Shown: positions 1 to 8,011, numbered from the stretch's first letter. The stretch is 12,386 bases of DNA from Methanomicrobiales archaeon (GCA_022841205.1 JALHCK010000020.1:1-12386), one strand, 5' to 3'. Numbers and translations are program-made. The notes: generated by a model from the letters alone, not told the origin.

Positions 1-340
1 TGGAAAACACCTGAATAACGCATGGATTCCGTTTTAATGAATCGTGAATATGATCACACCCATGGTCTGTTGGGGATCGAGATGCAGACCGTGCTCATCC
101 GGGAGAATCATTGATACAGAGAATCATCAATACCGTCACGTGCAGTATTGCGAATCATTCTGCTGACAGTTCTGGATCTGGCACAGAGATCGTTTATGCA
201 CCTAGGTCCGATTACCCATGGAGGGTGAGGATAAAACCCTCATCCCACGACAGCCACAAGGAACGTAAAAACTACCTACGCTGTCACATTTCCGGGCCTT
301 CCTTTGGCATTTGCCACCAGGCCTGTGAAGGAGCAAAATC
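1..340. other. Non-coding leader region upstream of the secreted-protein cluster
   Basis: I see no convincing gene here; the short open frames have neither codon character nor a recognisable product. It does contain visible structure. GAATCAT occurs three times (105-111, 121-127, 152-158). An imperfect dyad at 129-149 has arms AATAC/GTATT around a central CACGTG. A hairpin at 223-246 has arms GGGTGAGG and CCTCATCCC with one bulged base. AAGGAG at 328-333 is the ribosome-binding site of the gene starting at 341. A weak TATA-like AT stretch lies near 265. These are candidate control elements for the downstream pair of exported proteins; no regulator can be named from sequence. Confidence 0.4.
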
Positions 341-976
341 ATGAAACTCTATGGAATAAAAATGCGATCGGTTTTCATGCTGGTCCTGCTGTTTGCATCT
401 GCACTGATCGGTTTAGCGAGTGCGGAAGACGAGAAGGGAGTCGTCCGATCAGATGCCACTGCAGAGCAGTTGAGCCTAATCAATGAGCTCTATGACAAGG
501 ACATTACCGTCCTTGAATACATGGAGAAGGTCCACCCGGAACATCTTGTCGGAATTCCTGATTCATACAAGGAGAATATGGCAGGTCATAAGATGACCTG
601 GTGGGCAACGGAGCCTGGACAGAACAACGATACCAACGATGACCAGCCGGCCCTGGATCGTGCCACTGTTTCTGTCAGTGCGACTGGATACAAGTTTGAC
701 TGGAGGACCATTCGTTTTGGGGGTACCTGTACAGCGTCGGGACTGGAAAACCCACCCTGGTATATCTACGTCGAGGCGTTCCTGATTAACCGGGATTCCG
801 GACAAACTGTCGATTCGACATCGGCGAGTTCCCAGCAGGGGGTATGGTCGGTCACCGCATTGAAAGATAAGTTATATCCCGCAAATGGCCAGTACTATGT
901 CCATGCATGGGGATATATTCCGACACCATACTACGCTGAGGACTTCGATGATACATCGGTGTTCAGCTTCCCCTAA
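341..976 (+). CDS. Secreted protein of unknown function
   Basis: A 211-aa protein of a family I do not recognise. The start is supported by AAGGAG eight bases upstream; an in-frame ATG at 362 is an alternative. Residues 1-28 form a signal peptide: basic N-terminus, hydrophobic core LVLLFASALIGLASA, probable cleavage after A28. Residues 33-80 are charged and probably helical. From about residue 85 to the end the chain is rich in aromatics, Ser/Thr and short alternating strands with almost no Cys, as in a secreted beta-sandwich. No membrane segment follows the signal, so it should be released or attached non-covalently outside the cell. Only 15 bp separate it from the propeller gene downstream, suggesting co-transcription and a shared cell-surface role (inference). 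Confidence 0.75.
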   Translation: MKLYGIKMRSVFMLVLLFASALIGLASAEDEKGVVRSDATAEQLSLINELYDKDITVLEYMEKVHPEHLVGIPDSYKENMAGHKMTWWATEPGQNNDTNDDQPALDRATVSVSATGYKFDWRTIRFGGTCTASGLENPPWYIYVEAFLINRDSGQTVDSTSASSQQGVWSVTALKDKLYPANGQYYVHAWGYIPTPYYAEDFDDTSVFSFP

Positions 977-991
977 CCATTTTTTTCAGCC

Positions 992-2299
992 ATGAATAAC
1001 TATCGACATTCCAGCGGCATACTGATAGTCATTATCTGTCTTGTTGCTATTCCCTGGACTATCAGCGCAGAACCCGTACCTGGAACAGAGGCCGTTCTCT
1101 TTACTCTTCCGGGAGAACCGTTCTATATGACCTTGGAAGGAGACCGGCTTTTCTGGCTCCAGGATAATAAATACCTGAGTGCTTCTGAACGGGGGCTTTA
1201 CGGATATAACCTTACAGAGGGGACGAAAAAACAACTTATTAAGATCGGAGAACAAGGGCAAATGAGTTCAGACAGCACGATTCCCATCCTACATCAGGTT
1301 GAAACGGCGAGAATCTCCCGTGACCGGATTGTGTTCAGCGAAAAAGGGATCATGCTGATGAATGTCTCTACAGGAATCCTGGTTCAACTTACCAACCAGG
1401 ATGATGCATTCCTACCAGTTTCCGATCTCAGGTTTAACCAGAATCCCTCGATTAATGGGGACCGGATTGCCTGGACCGAGCACGAGGGACTTGCCCACTC
1501 CGGTGTTGACGGGGGGAAGATCGTTATCCTCAACCTTACGACAGGGGAGAAACGGTACCTCCCGACAGGTTCAGCTGGCAACCAGAGCACCCCCATGATT
1601 TCCGGTGACTTCATACTATGGAAAGACTATCGCCACGGCGGCCCGGACGATCCGGCAATGTACCTCTTCGATTTGAGGACCGAAGAAGAGGTACGCCTTA
1701 CTGTGGAAAAACCGGTTCGGGGCAATTCGTATATCTCGGGTGACGAGGTGGTATGGACCGAGAAGATCCACGGGATCCATACGATCATCCATTACTCCAT
1801 CTCGTCCCGGGTCAGGACCGTTGTCGGGCAGGGGAGCATACACCAGGGACATTTTCCCCCTATCTCGGATGAAAGAATTGTATGGTTACAGTCAGAAAAT
1901 CCCCTGGATATCAGGGAAGAGAGAAATGCGATCATGGTGATGGACCTTCGCATAGGAGAGAAAAGGCAGATCACTCCTTTCCGGCGTGGGCTTTCCCATC
2001 CGGTCATCTCAGGGGAATATATCATATATACACGTGGTGCGGGAGACGACTGGTCCAAGGAACCTCGCGAGGTCGTGCTTCATACCCTCTCGTCTCGCCC
2101 AAGAGAGAGCGTATATGGTACGGATACCCGTCCGGGAAACGGCAACTCTCCGACTCCTGCGACCAATTCACTTGATAAGGGTGAAGTAATGCCTCCGACA
2201 TCGTCACCGGGTTTTACCTGCTTCACACTGATTGCGGGGTGTATTGCAGCACTGGCTATTAAGAAGGTCAGGGATAGGAGTTCCATGTGCTTGCTCTAA
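992..2299 (+). CDS. Exported TolB-like beta-propeller with PGF-CTERM-like C-terminus
   Basis: A 435-aa surface protein. Residues 1-26 are a signal peptide (hydrophobic ILIVIICLVAIPWTISA, likely cleaved before EPVPG). The body repeats a module of the form sGDrIvWtd...G...i.v.dL.tGekr.lT, for example near NGDRIAWTEHEG, SGDFILWKDYRHG, SGDEVVWTEKIHG and SDERIVWLQSEN. This is the pattern of TolB/WD-like propeller blades common in methanogen surface proteins. The C-terminus has a Ser/Thr/Pro-rich linker, PGF at 406-408, a hydrophobic stretch of about 15 residues and a basic KKVRDR, which is the architecture of an archaeosortase (PGF-CTERM) substrate: cut, lipid-linked and displayed on the envelope. 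It follows the secreted 211-aa protein by 15 bp, and no strong ribosome-binding site is visible. Its ligand is unknown. Confidence 0.82.
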   Translation: MNNYRHSSGILIVIICLVAIPWTISAEPVPGTEAVLFTLPGEPFYMTLEGDRLFWLQDNKYLSASERGLYGYNLTEGTKKQLIKIGEQGQMSSDSTIPILHQVETARISRDRIVFSEKGIMLMNVSTGILVQLTNQDDAFLPVSDLRFNQNPSINGDRIAWTEHEGLAHSGVDGGKIVILNLTTGEKRYLPTGSAGNQSTPMISGDFILWKDYRHGGPDDPAMYLFDLRTEEEVRLTVEKPVRGNSYISGDEVVWTEKIHGIHTIIHYSISSRVRTVVGQGSIHQGHFPPISDERIVWLQSENPLDIREERNAIMVMDLRIGEKRQITPFRRGLSHPVISGEYIIYTRGAGDDWSKEPREVVLHTLSSRPRESVYGTDTRPGNGNSPTPATNSLDKGEVMPPTSSPGFTCFTLIAGCIAALAIKKVRDRSSMCLL

Positions 2300-2330
2300 T
2301 TCCAATCAAATGGTGGTGGTGCCACAAAAC

Positions 2331-2343
2331 GGCCGCAGCGGCC
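2331..2343 (+). terminator. GC palindrome downstream of the propeller gene
   Basis: GGCCG-CAG-CGGCC forms a 5-bp stem with a 3-base loop, 31 bp after the propeller stop codon. A second small inverted pair, GTGG/CCAC, lies just before it. No T-run follows, so termination is only suggested. Confidence 0.3.
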
Positions 2344-2640
2344 CGAGCGACCAAAGGGAGCGAGTCACTGAGCGTCATCATTATCCAGTAAACAGCGACG
2401 AGCATGGTGCGGAGCACGATGCAAGGAGCGGGATGGGACAGCTGCCGGCGAGGAGTGGAACGACAAAGCCGGGAGCGTCTATGGATCAGAACAAGGAAGA
2501 GAAAACAAGGGGCATGGTGCGAGTGCAGCGGAGTGGAGGAGCACCGGACGGGAGGGAGGAGCGGACGGAGACGAAGCGAAAGGAGCACGCTGCCCCGTTA
2601 TTGTGTATCAAGATCTCTCTGGTCCACTCTCTCCTGCGAT
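2344..2640. other. Purine-skewed gene-free spacer
   Basis: About 300 bp between convergent genes in which the + strand is strongly enriched in G and A over C and T. The motif GGAGC recurs many times (near 2356, 2411, 2424, 2470, 2537, 2559 and 2581). The open frames across it give low-complexity Arg/Glu/Gly-rich translations on one strand and Leu/Pro/Ser/Arg on the other, typical of skewed non-coding DNA. No domain or promoter was recognised. Confidence 0.5.
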
Positions 2641-2641
2641 G

Positions 2642-2751
2642 AGATTCTGACCAGAGGGAGGAATCGCATGGGGCCGGGGTCCCATGCCGCAGGAGGAGGG
2701 GCACCGGGGTGGAGGCCTCGCCCCTTCGGATTGGTAGGGGCGATTATTTGC
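2642..2751 (+). repeat. Dispersed hairpin repeat, copy 1
   Basis: This segment is shared with 8012-8149. The most conserved part runs from TGCCGCAGGAGGAGGGGCAC at 2685 through CTTCGGATTGGTAGGGG to CGATTATTTG at 2741-2750. It contains a perfect 7-bp hairpin: TCGCCCC (2718-2724), a 12-base loop (2725-2736) and GGGGCGA (2737-2743). In copy 2 the bases outside the GGGG/CCCC core differ, but both sides change so that pairing is kept. The element sits in the spacer between convergent genes. Function unknown. Confidence 0.75.
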
Positions 2752-2770
2752 CGTCCTACCCGTTCTATCA

Positions 2771-2840
2771 TAAAAAAAGGGCATGAATGAGAAAAAAGAG
2801 AAATCAACGACTGATTTCCCAGGCCTGCAGTTTGCTGCAG
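2771..2840 (-). terminator. Probable terminator region of the winged-helix ferredoxin gene
   Basis: Read on the minus strand after the stop at 2908, there is a CTGCAG-CAAA-CTGCAG hairpin (2825-2840). It is followed by T-rich tracts TTTCTCTTTTTTCTC (about 2787-2801) and a run of seven T at 2771-2777. U-rich tracts are the usual archaeal intrinsic termination signal. Confidence 0.5.
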
Positions 2841-2907
2841 TTTTACCGGTTTCCATCCATGGGTGCTCTCTTATCTCCGGGACCACGATTTAAGCCTGTT
2901 TCACATC

Positions 2908-3972
2908 CTAGTTTCGGTGCATCAATCGCCGTACGCTCCAGTCCATCATGTCTTTGGCAATCTCGTCCCTCTCCGTTATGGGCCTCTCTCTCATCGTGAG
3001 AGATTCGGAAGGGCACGTTATGACGCACACGCCGCAACCGATGCATCGTTTTTCAAGGACGCGGTAGTTCCCATCCTCCTCAACAATTGCATCCATGGGG
3101 CAGCGCTCATCCCTGCAGGTTCCGCAGTTCACGCAGGTATCCTGATCGATATGAGCAACGTAATTGCTCCTTGCAATTGCGTATGGCGAGTGATACTCCT
3201 TTATGCCACGCAGAAGACCGCAACAGCAGGGGCAGCAGCTGCAGAGGAAGGCGGCCGGAACATCCACCGCGTTGTAGGTCAGGTGGACGAGCCCCTCCCT
3301 GTCTGCTGCATCAAGGATCTTTCTGGCCTCTTCCCGCGTAATGATGTCCCCGTCGGGGTTGAAATACTCAAAGGCATTCTCCTCCATGGAATAGTGGATA
3401 CAGCATCTTATGGTATGCGTACATGGGTCTCCAAGCACCTTCTTCTCCGTCCTGCATATGCAGTCCTGGACCCTGAAGGACTTCGCCTTTTCAAGGATTT
3501 GGTGGATGTCTTCGTGCTGGAGGACATGGAGATCTGTCCTGATCGCGGCATGGATGGGAACCACCCTTACCAGGTGGGGCTCGAAGCCGCCGAGTGTCTT
3601 TCCGAGATGGGGAGCATAGGCTTCGAAGAGTTCCGCGAGTTCCCGCGTGAGCCTCTCACGACGTTGCGACTCATAGATGCCCACCACGAAAGGAATCAGC
3701 CTGTATACCTGGCGGCCTCCCATCCTAAGGGAGCCGATCTGCCCTTTTCTTGCCATATCATCCAGGTGCGCACGGACCTCTTCCACGGGCATCTGGAGCC
3801 TTTCTGCGATTTGTTCTGCGGTCTCCGGGGTTGTGGTCATCTTCAGGGCCATTTCCGCGTCTTCCGGTGAAAAGATGATCCGGAGGATCCTGATCTCCAA
3901 CCCGTCCTCTGTTGCCGGAAAGCCCTGGGGAAGTTCATCCAGTTTTTTTGCCAGCTGTGCAAAGACATCCAT
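2908..3972 (-). CDS. Winged-helix, Cys-rich 2x[4Fe-4S] ferredoxin-like protein
   Basis: A 354-aa protein starting at ATG 3972 (MDVFAQ), with GAGG a few bases upstream; the frame stays open further upstream without coding character. Residues 25-95 resemble a winged helix-turn-helix (TAEQIAERLQMPVEEVRAHL, then a wing ending GRQVYRL). The middle is Cys-rich: CIC at 171-173, C184, CC at 190-191, and a dense CSCCPCCC at 244-251. The C-terminus has two 4Fe-4S sites: C280-x2-C283-x2-C286-x4-C291-P, with four rather than three residues before the last Cys, and a standard C310-x2-C313-x2-C316-x3-C320-P. It is probably a cytosolic electron-transfer or redox-sensing protein; whether the winged helix binds DNA is unknown. 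It lies 164 bp downstream of aconitase X on the same strand and may share its transcript. Similar Fe-S proteins are frequent in strict anaerobes. Confidence 0.85.
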   Translation of the reverse strand: MDVFAQLAKKLDELPQGFPATEDGLEIRILRIIFSPEDAEMALKMTTTPETAEQIAERLQMPVEEVRAHLDDMARKGQIGSLRMGGRQVYRLIPFVVGIYESQRRERLTRELAELFEAYAPHLGKTLGGFEPHLVRVVPIHAAIRTDLHVLQHEDIHQILEKAKSFRVQDCICRTEKKVLGDPCTHTIRCCIHYSMEENAFEYFNPDGDIITREEARKILDAADREGLVHLTYNAVDVPAAFLCSCCPCCCGLLRGIKEYHSPYAIARSNYVAHIDQDTCVNCGTCRDERCPMDAIVEEDGNYRVLEKRCIGCGVCVITCPSESLTMRERPITERDEIAKDMMDWSVRRLMHRN

Positions 3973-4136
3973 CACACATTCCTCTCTCTTCAGATTCTCC
4001 GGTATGGAATTTCGTCCGTTACCTGTATTACACTTCACATTTGGGCTGGAGAGCGGGGGTTGGCGAGGCATGCGATTGGCATCAACCCTCTCCTCCCAGT
4101 CATGAAATTTTCCCCGCTATACCTTTGTAGGGAGTA

Positions 4137-5942
4137 TCAATCAAGCCACTTGGTCGGGACAAAATTCCCGGTGACGGCGGCGTTCACCACGTCTTCCCGC
4201 GTGCCCAGCCAGTTCTTCGGCCAGCCGATCCCGGCGAAGAGCATCGCAACTTTCAGGCTGTCAGTGGCAAAGACGAGTTTTTCCGCTTCAGCCCGGTCCC
4301 GGACCACCATGCCAGGACAGGAAGAGTGCACTACCCGTGCACCGCTGGCCTCGATTCGTTCGAGGATCCCGGCTTTTTCCGCGGCACTGTAATTGACGTA
4401 GTCGGTAAAGAGCCAGAGCCGCGTCCTGACCTTCTTTCCCTGCAATATCCGCGCAATATCGGCAAGCTCCTCGAACATGAGGAATGGGCACCCGATGACC
4501 CCGGCATCTATCTCCGTCTTCTCTGTCTGGCGGAGATTCCTGAACACGTTTCCCAGGTCTTTTTTCCGGATGCGTATGCGCTCCACGTCTTCTGGGACCT
4601 TTCCTCCAAATGCTTCCTCAAGGGTTCTTGCCTCGGGAGTGATGCCAACGATGTGGATCATCGGATAGGTCAGCGCAGGCGAGACGCAGGCACAGAATGC
4701 CTTGGCCTGCGCATTGGTCATTCGCTTGAGCCCGGTCACAACCGGGACCCGGTCACCTGCCCGAAACCCGATCGCCCCGCCGAGTGCGACATAATCCCCG
4801 ACATCACTCAGTTCGTCGCTCACTTCCCTGTCAACTTCAAAGATCATATTGCCGGTACGGTTCTCCTGGAGATGGACACCGTACTCGGGCATAACACCGG
4901 TGATTGCGGCATACAGGACCATGTTTGCCGGGTCGCGGTTCACCCGTGCCCCCAGCATGATATTGCTGTAGGCGGCGGCATTGGATTCCGATGTGGCAAG
5001 GTATTCGCAGAACTTTGGGGGGGAAAGGTGCGCGTAGGGGATACAGGTCGGGATGACCACGGCTCCCATGGCTTTCAGGTTGTCGTGCACGGGAACCATC
5101 CCCCTGTACACCTCCCGCGCAGGTGCCATGACCTTGTAGTGCCAGGGCATTCCCTGGTCGTCGACCAGGTCATCGCCCATCGCGGTGCTCTCGACTGTCG
5201 TCGGCACGACGACTTTCGCACCCATCTTCGCAAATGCTTCAAATGTCGGCCAGGCCCCCACGGTAAAATCGCGGCTCTGGTAATCATCGAACAGGTGGGC
5301 GGAGCAGATGGGGACCATCCGTCTGGATCCCATCGCCTCGCCAAATTTAACGAGGCGCTCCATTGCCACCTGCCTGGCCTTCCCATGCGTTCCCGCCAGC
5401 ATCTCCTTTTCATAGGCTGTGAGGACCAGGTCGCTTTTGCTCCAGCCCTTTTTGTTCGCCCGCTTTTTTATCTTCGCGCCGGGCACCGTGCGCCCGGCGG
5501 GGTCTTTGGGATACACTTCAATGGTTGCCTCGCCACCCGCAGTGGGAGCGGAGATCTTTACCCTGTCCCCGGTGTGTATCACCGTCCAGGGATCCACGTC
5601 GAGACCATCGACCGCCGGGATACCTGCGTCAATGGCTCCACCCACGCTGATGGGATGGACATTCCGGCAGACAAGGGCTTTTGGAGCCGTGCCGGCCACC
5701 TTTGCCTTGAAGGAAAGCCCCCACGCCCCCCCGGTGGAGAACTTGTCGGTATCGTAGACCACAATCTTTCCTGCATACGACTGGCCCATGAGTGGATGGC
5801 CGTGAATCCTGACGACACCGTTTGAGTCGACTGCATTCACCAGGTGGCTGAGAAACGAGGAGGTGACGAGTGCTTCTCCCTCGGCACTCCCCTCGACCCT
5901 GGTAATTCCCTTCAGAATGATTGGTTGCCCCGTTTTCTGCAT
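4137..5942 (-). CDS. Single-chain aconitase X (swivel + catalytic domains), substrate unknown
   Basis: A 601-aa enzyme of the aconitase-X (AcnX) superfamily. ATG 5942 follows a strong GGAGG (5950-5954); the open frame upstream is non-coding. Residues 1-135 are the small swivel domain (DUF126 type: HGHPLMGQSYAGKI at 47-60, TAPKALV, HTGDRVKI). From about 170 to 601 is the large catalytic domain (DUF521 type: GARVNRDPAN at 331-340, MPEYGVHLQENR at 351-362, AAVTGNF near the end). Candidate 4Fe-4S ligands are C300 (TCIPY), C485 (GCPF) and C542 (SSCPG). Known AcnX enzymes are hydro-lyases: archaeal mevalonate-5-phosphate dehydratase, usually two polypeptides, and bacterial hydroxyproline dehydratases. 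Here the subunits are fused and the usual GCPH reads GCPF, so the substrate may differ. Divergent from an MFS transporter, upstream of an Fe-S protein. Confidence 0.88.
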   Translation of the reverse strand: MQKTGQPIILKGITRVEGSAEGEALVTSSFLSHLVNAVDSNGVVRIHGHPLMGQSYAGKIVVYDTDKFSTGGAWGLSFKAKVAGTAPKALVCRNVHPISVGGAIDAGIPAVDGLDVDPWTVIHTGDRVKISAPTAGGEATIEVYPKDPAGRTVPGAKIKKRANKKGWSKSDLVLTAYEKEMLAGTHGKARQVAMERLVKFGEAMGSRRMVPICSAHLFDDYQSRDFTVGAWPTFEAFAKMGAKVVVPTTVESTAMGDDLVDDQGMPWHYKVMAPAREVYRGMVPVHDNLKAMGAVVIPTCIPYAHLSPPKFCEYLATSESNAAAYSNIMLGARVNRDPANMVLYAAITGVMPEYGVHLQENRTGNMIFEVDREVSDELSDVGDYVALGGAIGFRAGDRVPVVTGLKRMTNAQAKAFCACVSPALTYPMIHIVGITPEARTLEEAFGGKVPEDVERIRIRKKDLGNVFRNLRQTEKTEIDAGVIGCPFLMFEELADIARILQGKKVRTRLWLFTDYVNYSAAEKAGILERIEASGARVVHSSCPGMVVRDRAEAEKLVFATDSLKVAMLFAGIGWPKNWLGTREDVVNAAVTGNFVPTKWLD

Positions 5943-5955
5943 GTGTGCCTCCTCC

Positions 5956-5970
5956 GTGTCCGACGGGCAC
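5956..5970. promoter_or_regulatory. Dyad at the aconitase-X transcription start region
   Basis: GTGTCCG-A-CGGGCAC is a near-perfect 15-bp palindrome (one T/C mismatch between arms). It lies between the predicted TATA box and the ribosome-binding site, where transcription should begin, and looks like an operator. No regulator gene is adjacent unless the winged-helix protein downstream acts here (speculation). Confidence 0.4.
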
Positions 5971-5994
5971 AAAATGGTATATGCCGGCGACCAG

Positions 5995-6006
5995 TATAAT
6001 AAATTT
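5995..6006 (-). promoter_or_regulatory. TATA box for aconitase X
   Basis: Minus-strand AAATTTATTATA stands about 55 bp upstream of the start codon, in otherwise GC-richer DNA. Spacing predicts transcription starting near 5970 and a leader of about 28 nt containing GGAGGAGG. Confidence 0.55.
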
Positions 6007-6267
6007 GAGATGATGGTGATATAACGGGAAATAGCCCGTAAAACCGGTCCTTCTCGGGATGTCCTGGCACGATGGAGCGTCAAGGGGGCATAGCGGCACT
6101 CCCCGGTCGGGTTCACGAGAGCCCTCTGGATTCGACGGCCCAGACGCCACGCACGGAGATGCATCACCCTCTTCCTGGCACTCCGGAAGAAGGGCATGGT
6201 ACCCCAGGATCGTATGGTGCAGGGGACAATGCTTTTTTATTCTTTGCGGAAATCACAGGAGTACACC

Positions 6268-7710
6268 ATGGCATCCGCGGCCTCCCGTCAACCCCTGACG
6301 ATCAACGAACTGTTGATCGTCATCGTCATCTCCCTCGCCTCTTTTATGATCGGTCTCGATGCAACGATTGTGAACATCGCCCTGCCGACCATTGCAGCAT
6401 CGTTCGGGGTATCCGCGGTGACTGCCTCATGGGTGCTCAATGCCTTCTTCATCGTCATGGTCAGCCTCCTGCTCGCAGCCTCGCGTATCGGGGACATCAA
6501 AGGATACAGGAACCTCTTTCTTGCAGGGTTCCTCATCTTCATGGCTGGATCAGCAGCAAGCGGGATTGCGCCGGACTACAGTATCCTGATACTGGCCAGG
6601 ATATTCCAGGCGGTGGGAGCCGCGGTGATCTCGGCGGTGGGTGCCGTCATGGTCACCTCGTACCTCCCCTCCAGCGTACGCGGGCAGGCACTTGGCATCG
6701 TGGCGATGTTCCTCATGCTGGGGATAGCGCTCGGCCCTGTGACCGGAGGCGTTCTCGCGGGCTCCTTCTCATGGCGGTACATCTTCTTCGTCAACGTGCC
6801 GATCGGGATTGTTGCGGTCCTTCTGGGGGCCCGCGTCCTCCCACGCCTCGAACCGGTTTCGCCGCAGGCAACCCTGGATATCCCCGGCGTAGCACTCTTC
6901 CTCGTTGCGCTTGCCTTCCTCATCTTTGGGCTGACCTCTTTTGAGAAGAATAACCCACTGACCGGCGGAGCCACCCTGGTAGTCTCTTTCATTTTCTGGA
7001 TCGCTTTCTGGATCAGGGAGTGCAGAACGCCAGAGCCCCTGATCAACCTCTCTCTCTTCAAGAACCGTGCCTACTCGTCGCAGAACATCTGCCTTATGAT
7101 AGTGCAGATGGTGATGTCCGGTGTGATGGTGATCATGCCGTTCTACCTCGAGATTATCAGGGGCGTCACTCCCGACAACGCCGGGCTCGTCCTCCTCTCC
7201 CTGCCGGCAGGCATGATCCTGACATCCCCGATCTCGGGGAAGGTATCTGACGTGATCGGCACAAAGAGACCCATCATCGCAGGATTCGGGATATGCCTGG
7301 CTGCCATGCTCCTCCTCTCCACTATATCGGCTGACACGGGGATCGGCTGGATCGGCATGCTCCTCTTCCTCCTCGGTGCAGGCAGCGGGATCGCGTTCTC
7401 TCCCCTGACAAGCGCCATCATGGGGGAAGCATCATTGAAAGACCGGGGAGCAACATCAGGGCTCATGCGGGTGATGTCGAATCTCGGGTCAACGCTCGGT
7501 GTCGCGAGCGTGATGTGTGTTGCGGCGCTCGTTGCGGGCCCGAAAATTGCCCAGGTCGCGGCACACCTCATCCCCCTGGAGGAGCTCGTCCCGGCCTTTG
7601 ATATGGCATTTCTCTTCTGCATGCTCCTGGAGGTCGCCGGGATCGCGCTGATGCTCACCGTGAAGGCGAGATCTATGGTAACCGCTATGGAGAGAACAAC
7701 CGCAGCGTAA
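6268..7710 (+). CDS. DHA2-family MFS transporter (14 TM segments)
   Basis: A 480-aa integral membrane protein of the major facilitator superfamily, drug:H+ antiporter-2 type. Start ATG 6268 is preceded by AGGAG (6257-6261); an in-frame ATG at 6196 is less likely. Visible family motifs: LDATIVNIALPTI at 30-42 (motif D1), ASRIGDIKGYRNLF at 71-84 (motif A loop, degenerate), LILARIFQAVGAAV at 107-120 (motif B, R111), and LGIALGPVTGGVLAG plus SWRYIFFVNVPIG at about 151-180 (antiporter motif C). The protein is hydrophobic throughout, with length and spacing fitting 14 helices. Relatives export drugs, dyes or metabolites by proton exchange; the substrate here is unknown. It is divergent from aconitase X with a 325-bp gap, so a shared regulator is possible. 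A T-rich stretch, GCTTTTTTATTC (6231-6242), may be its TATA element. Confidence 0.9.
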   Translation: MASAASRQPLTINELLIVIVISLASFMIGLDATIVNIALPTIAASFGVSAVTASWVLNAFFIVMVSLLLAASRIGDIKGYRNLFLAGFLIFMAGSAASGIAPDYSILILARIFQAVGAAVISAVGAVMVTSYLPSSVRGQALGIVAMFLMLGIALGPVTGGVLAGSFSWRYIFFVNVPIGIVAVLLGARVLPRLEPVSPQATLDIPGVALFLVALAFLIFGLTSFEKNNPLTGGATLVVSFIFWIAFWIRECRTPEPLINLSLFKNRAYSSQNICLMIVQMVMSGVMVIMPFYLEIIRGVTPDNAGLVLLSLPAGMILTSPISGKVSDVIGTKRPIIAGFGICLAAMLLLSTISADTGIGWIGMLLFLLGAGSGIAFSPLTSAIMGEASLKDRGATSGLMRVMSNLGSTLGVASVMCVAALVAGPKIAQVAAHLIPLEELVPAFDMAFLFCMLLEVAGIALMLTVKARSMVTAMERTTAA

Positions 7711-7780
7711 TCCAGCATCCCGGTGTGAGACCTGTGAACAGGAAGGTGTATGCTGCGTGGTCGGCGGGCAAGGTGGCCTC

Positions 7781-7816
7781 CCCCCCAAGAGAGGGTTGCA
7801 TATCCCTGCAGGGGGG
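7781..7816 (+). terminator. Nested hairpin downstream of the transporter
   Basis: CCCCCC (7781-7786) can pair with GGGGGG (7811-7816), enclosing AGGG (7792-7795) and CCCT (7804-7807). CCCTGCAGGG at 7804-7813 is also a perfect palindrome. It lies about 70 bp after the transporter stop with no other gene between. No T-run follows, so termination is tentative. Confidence 0.35.
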
Positions 7817-8011
7817 TAAGAGTGAGATGAGACTGTAACCTTGAATTATCCCCACGCTCTCATTTGGGGAAACGAAGGGAAAAAGGCAGATAAGCAATGC
7901 ACCGATCGGAATTGGTAAAAGGGCAAACGGTGAAGGGTGGAATTATGCCTCGAAGGAGCCCACCAGCGGATCATATCATCAGAGGCCAGGTGGACCCGGC
8001 TCCCTGGAAAA

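Noticed and set aside
2232..2790. Overlapping + strand frames in the purine-rich spacer
   Set aside because: Low-complexity Arg/Gly/Glu translation caused by base skew; no start signal or domain.
2863..3870. 335-codon + strand frame opposite the winged-helix ferredoxin gene
   Set aside because: Antisense shadow; the minus strand shows unambiguous 4Fe-4S motifs.
4326..5825. Long open frame on the + strand opposite aconitase X
   Set aside because: His/Gly/Asp-rich shadow translation antisense to a clear enzyme gene; no family motif or ribosome-binding site.
6196..6267. Upstream in-frame start for the transporter
   Set aside because: Adds a polar, non-family stretch; ATG 6268 has AGGAG at proper distance and begins the normal cytosolic N-terminus.
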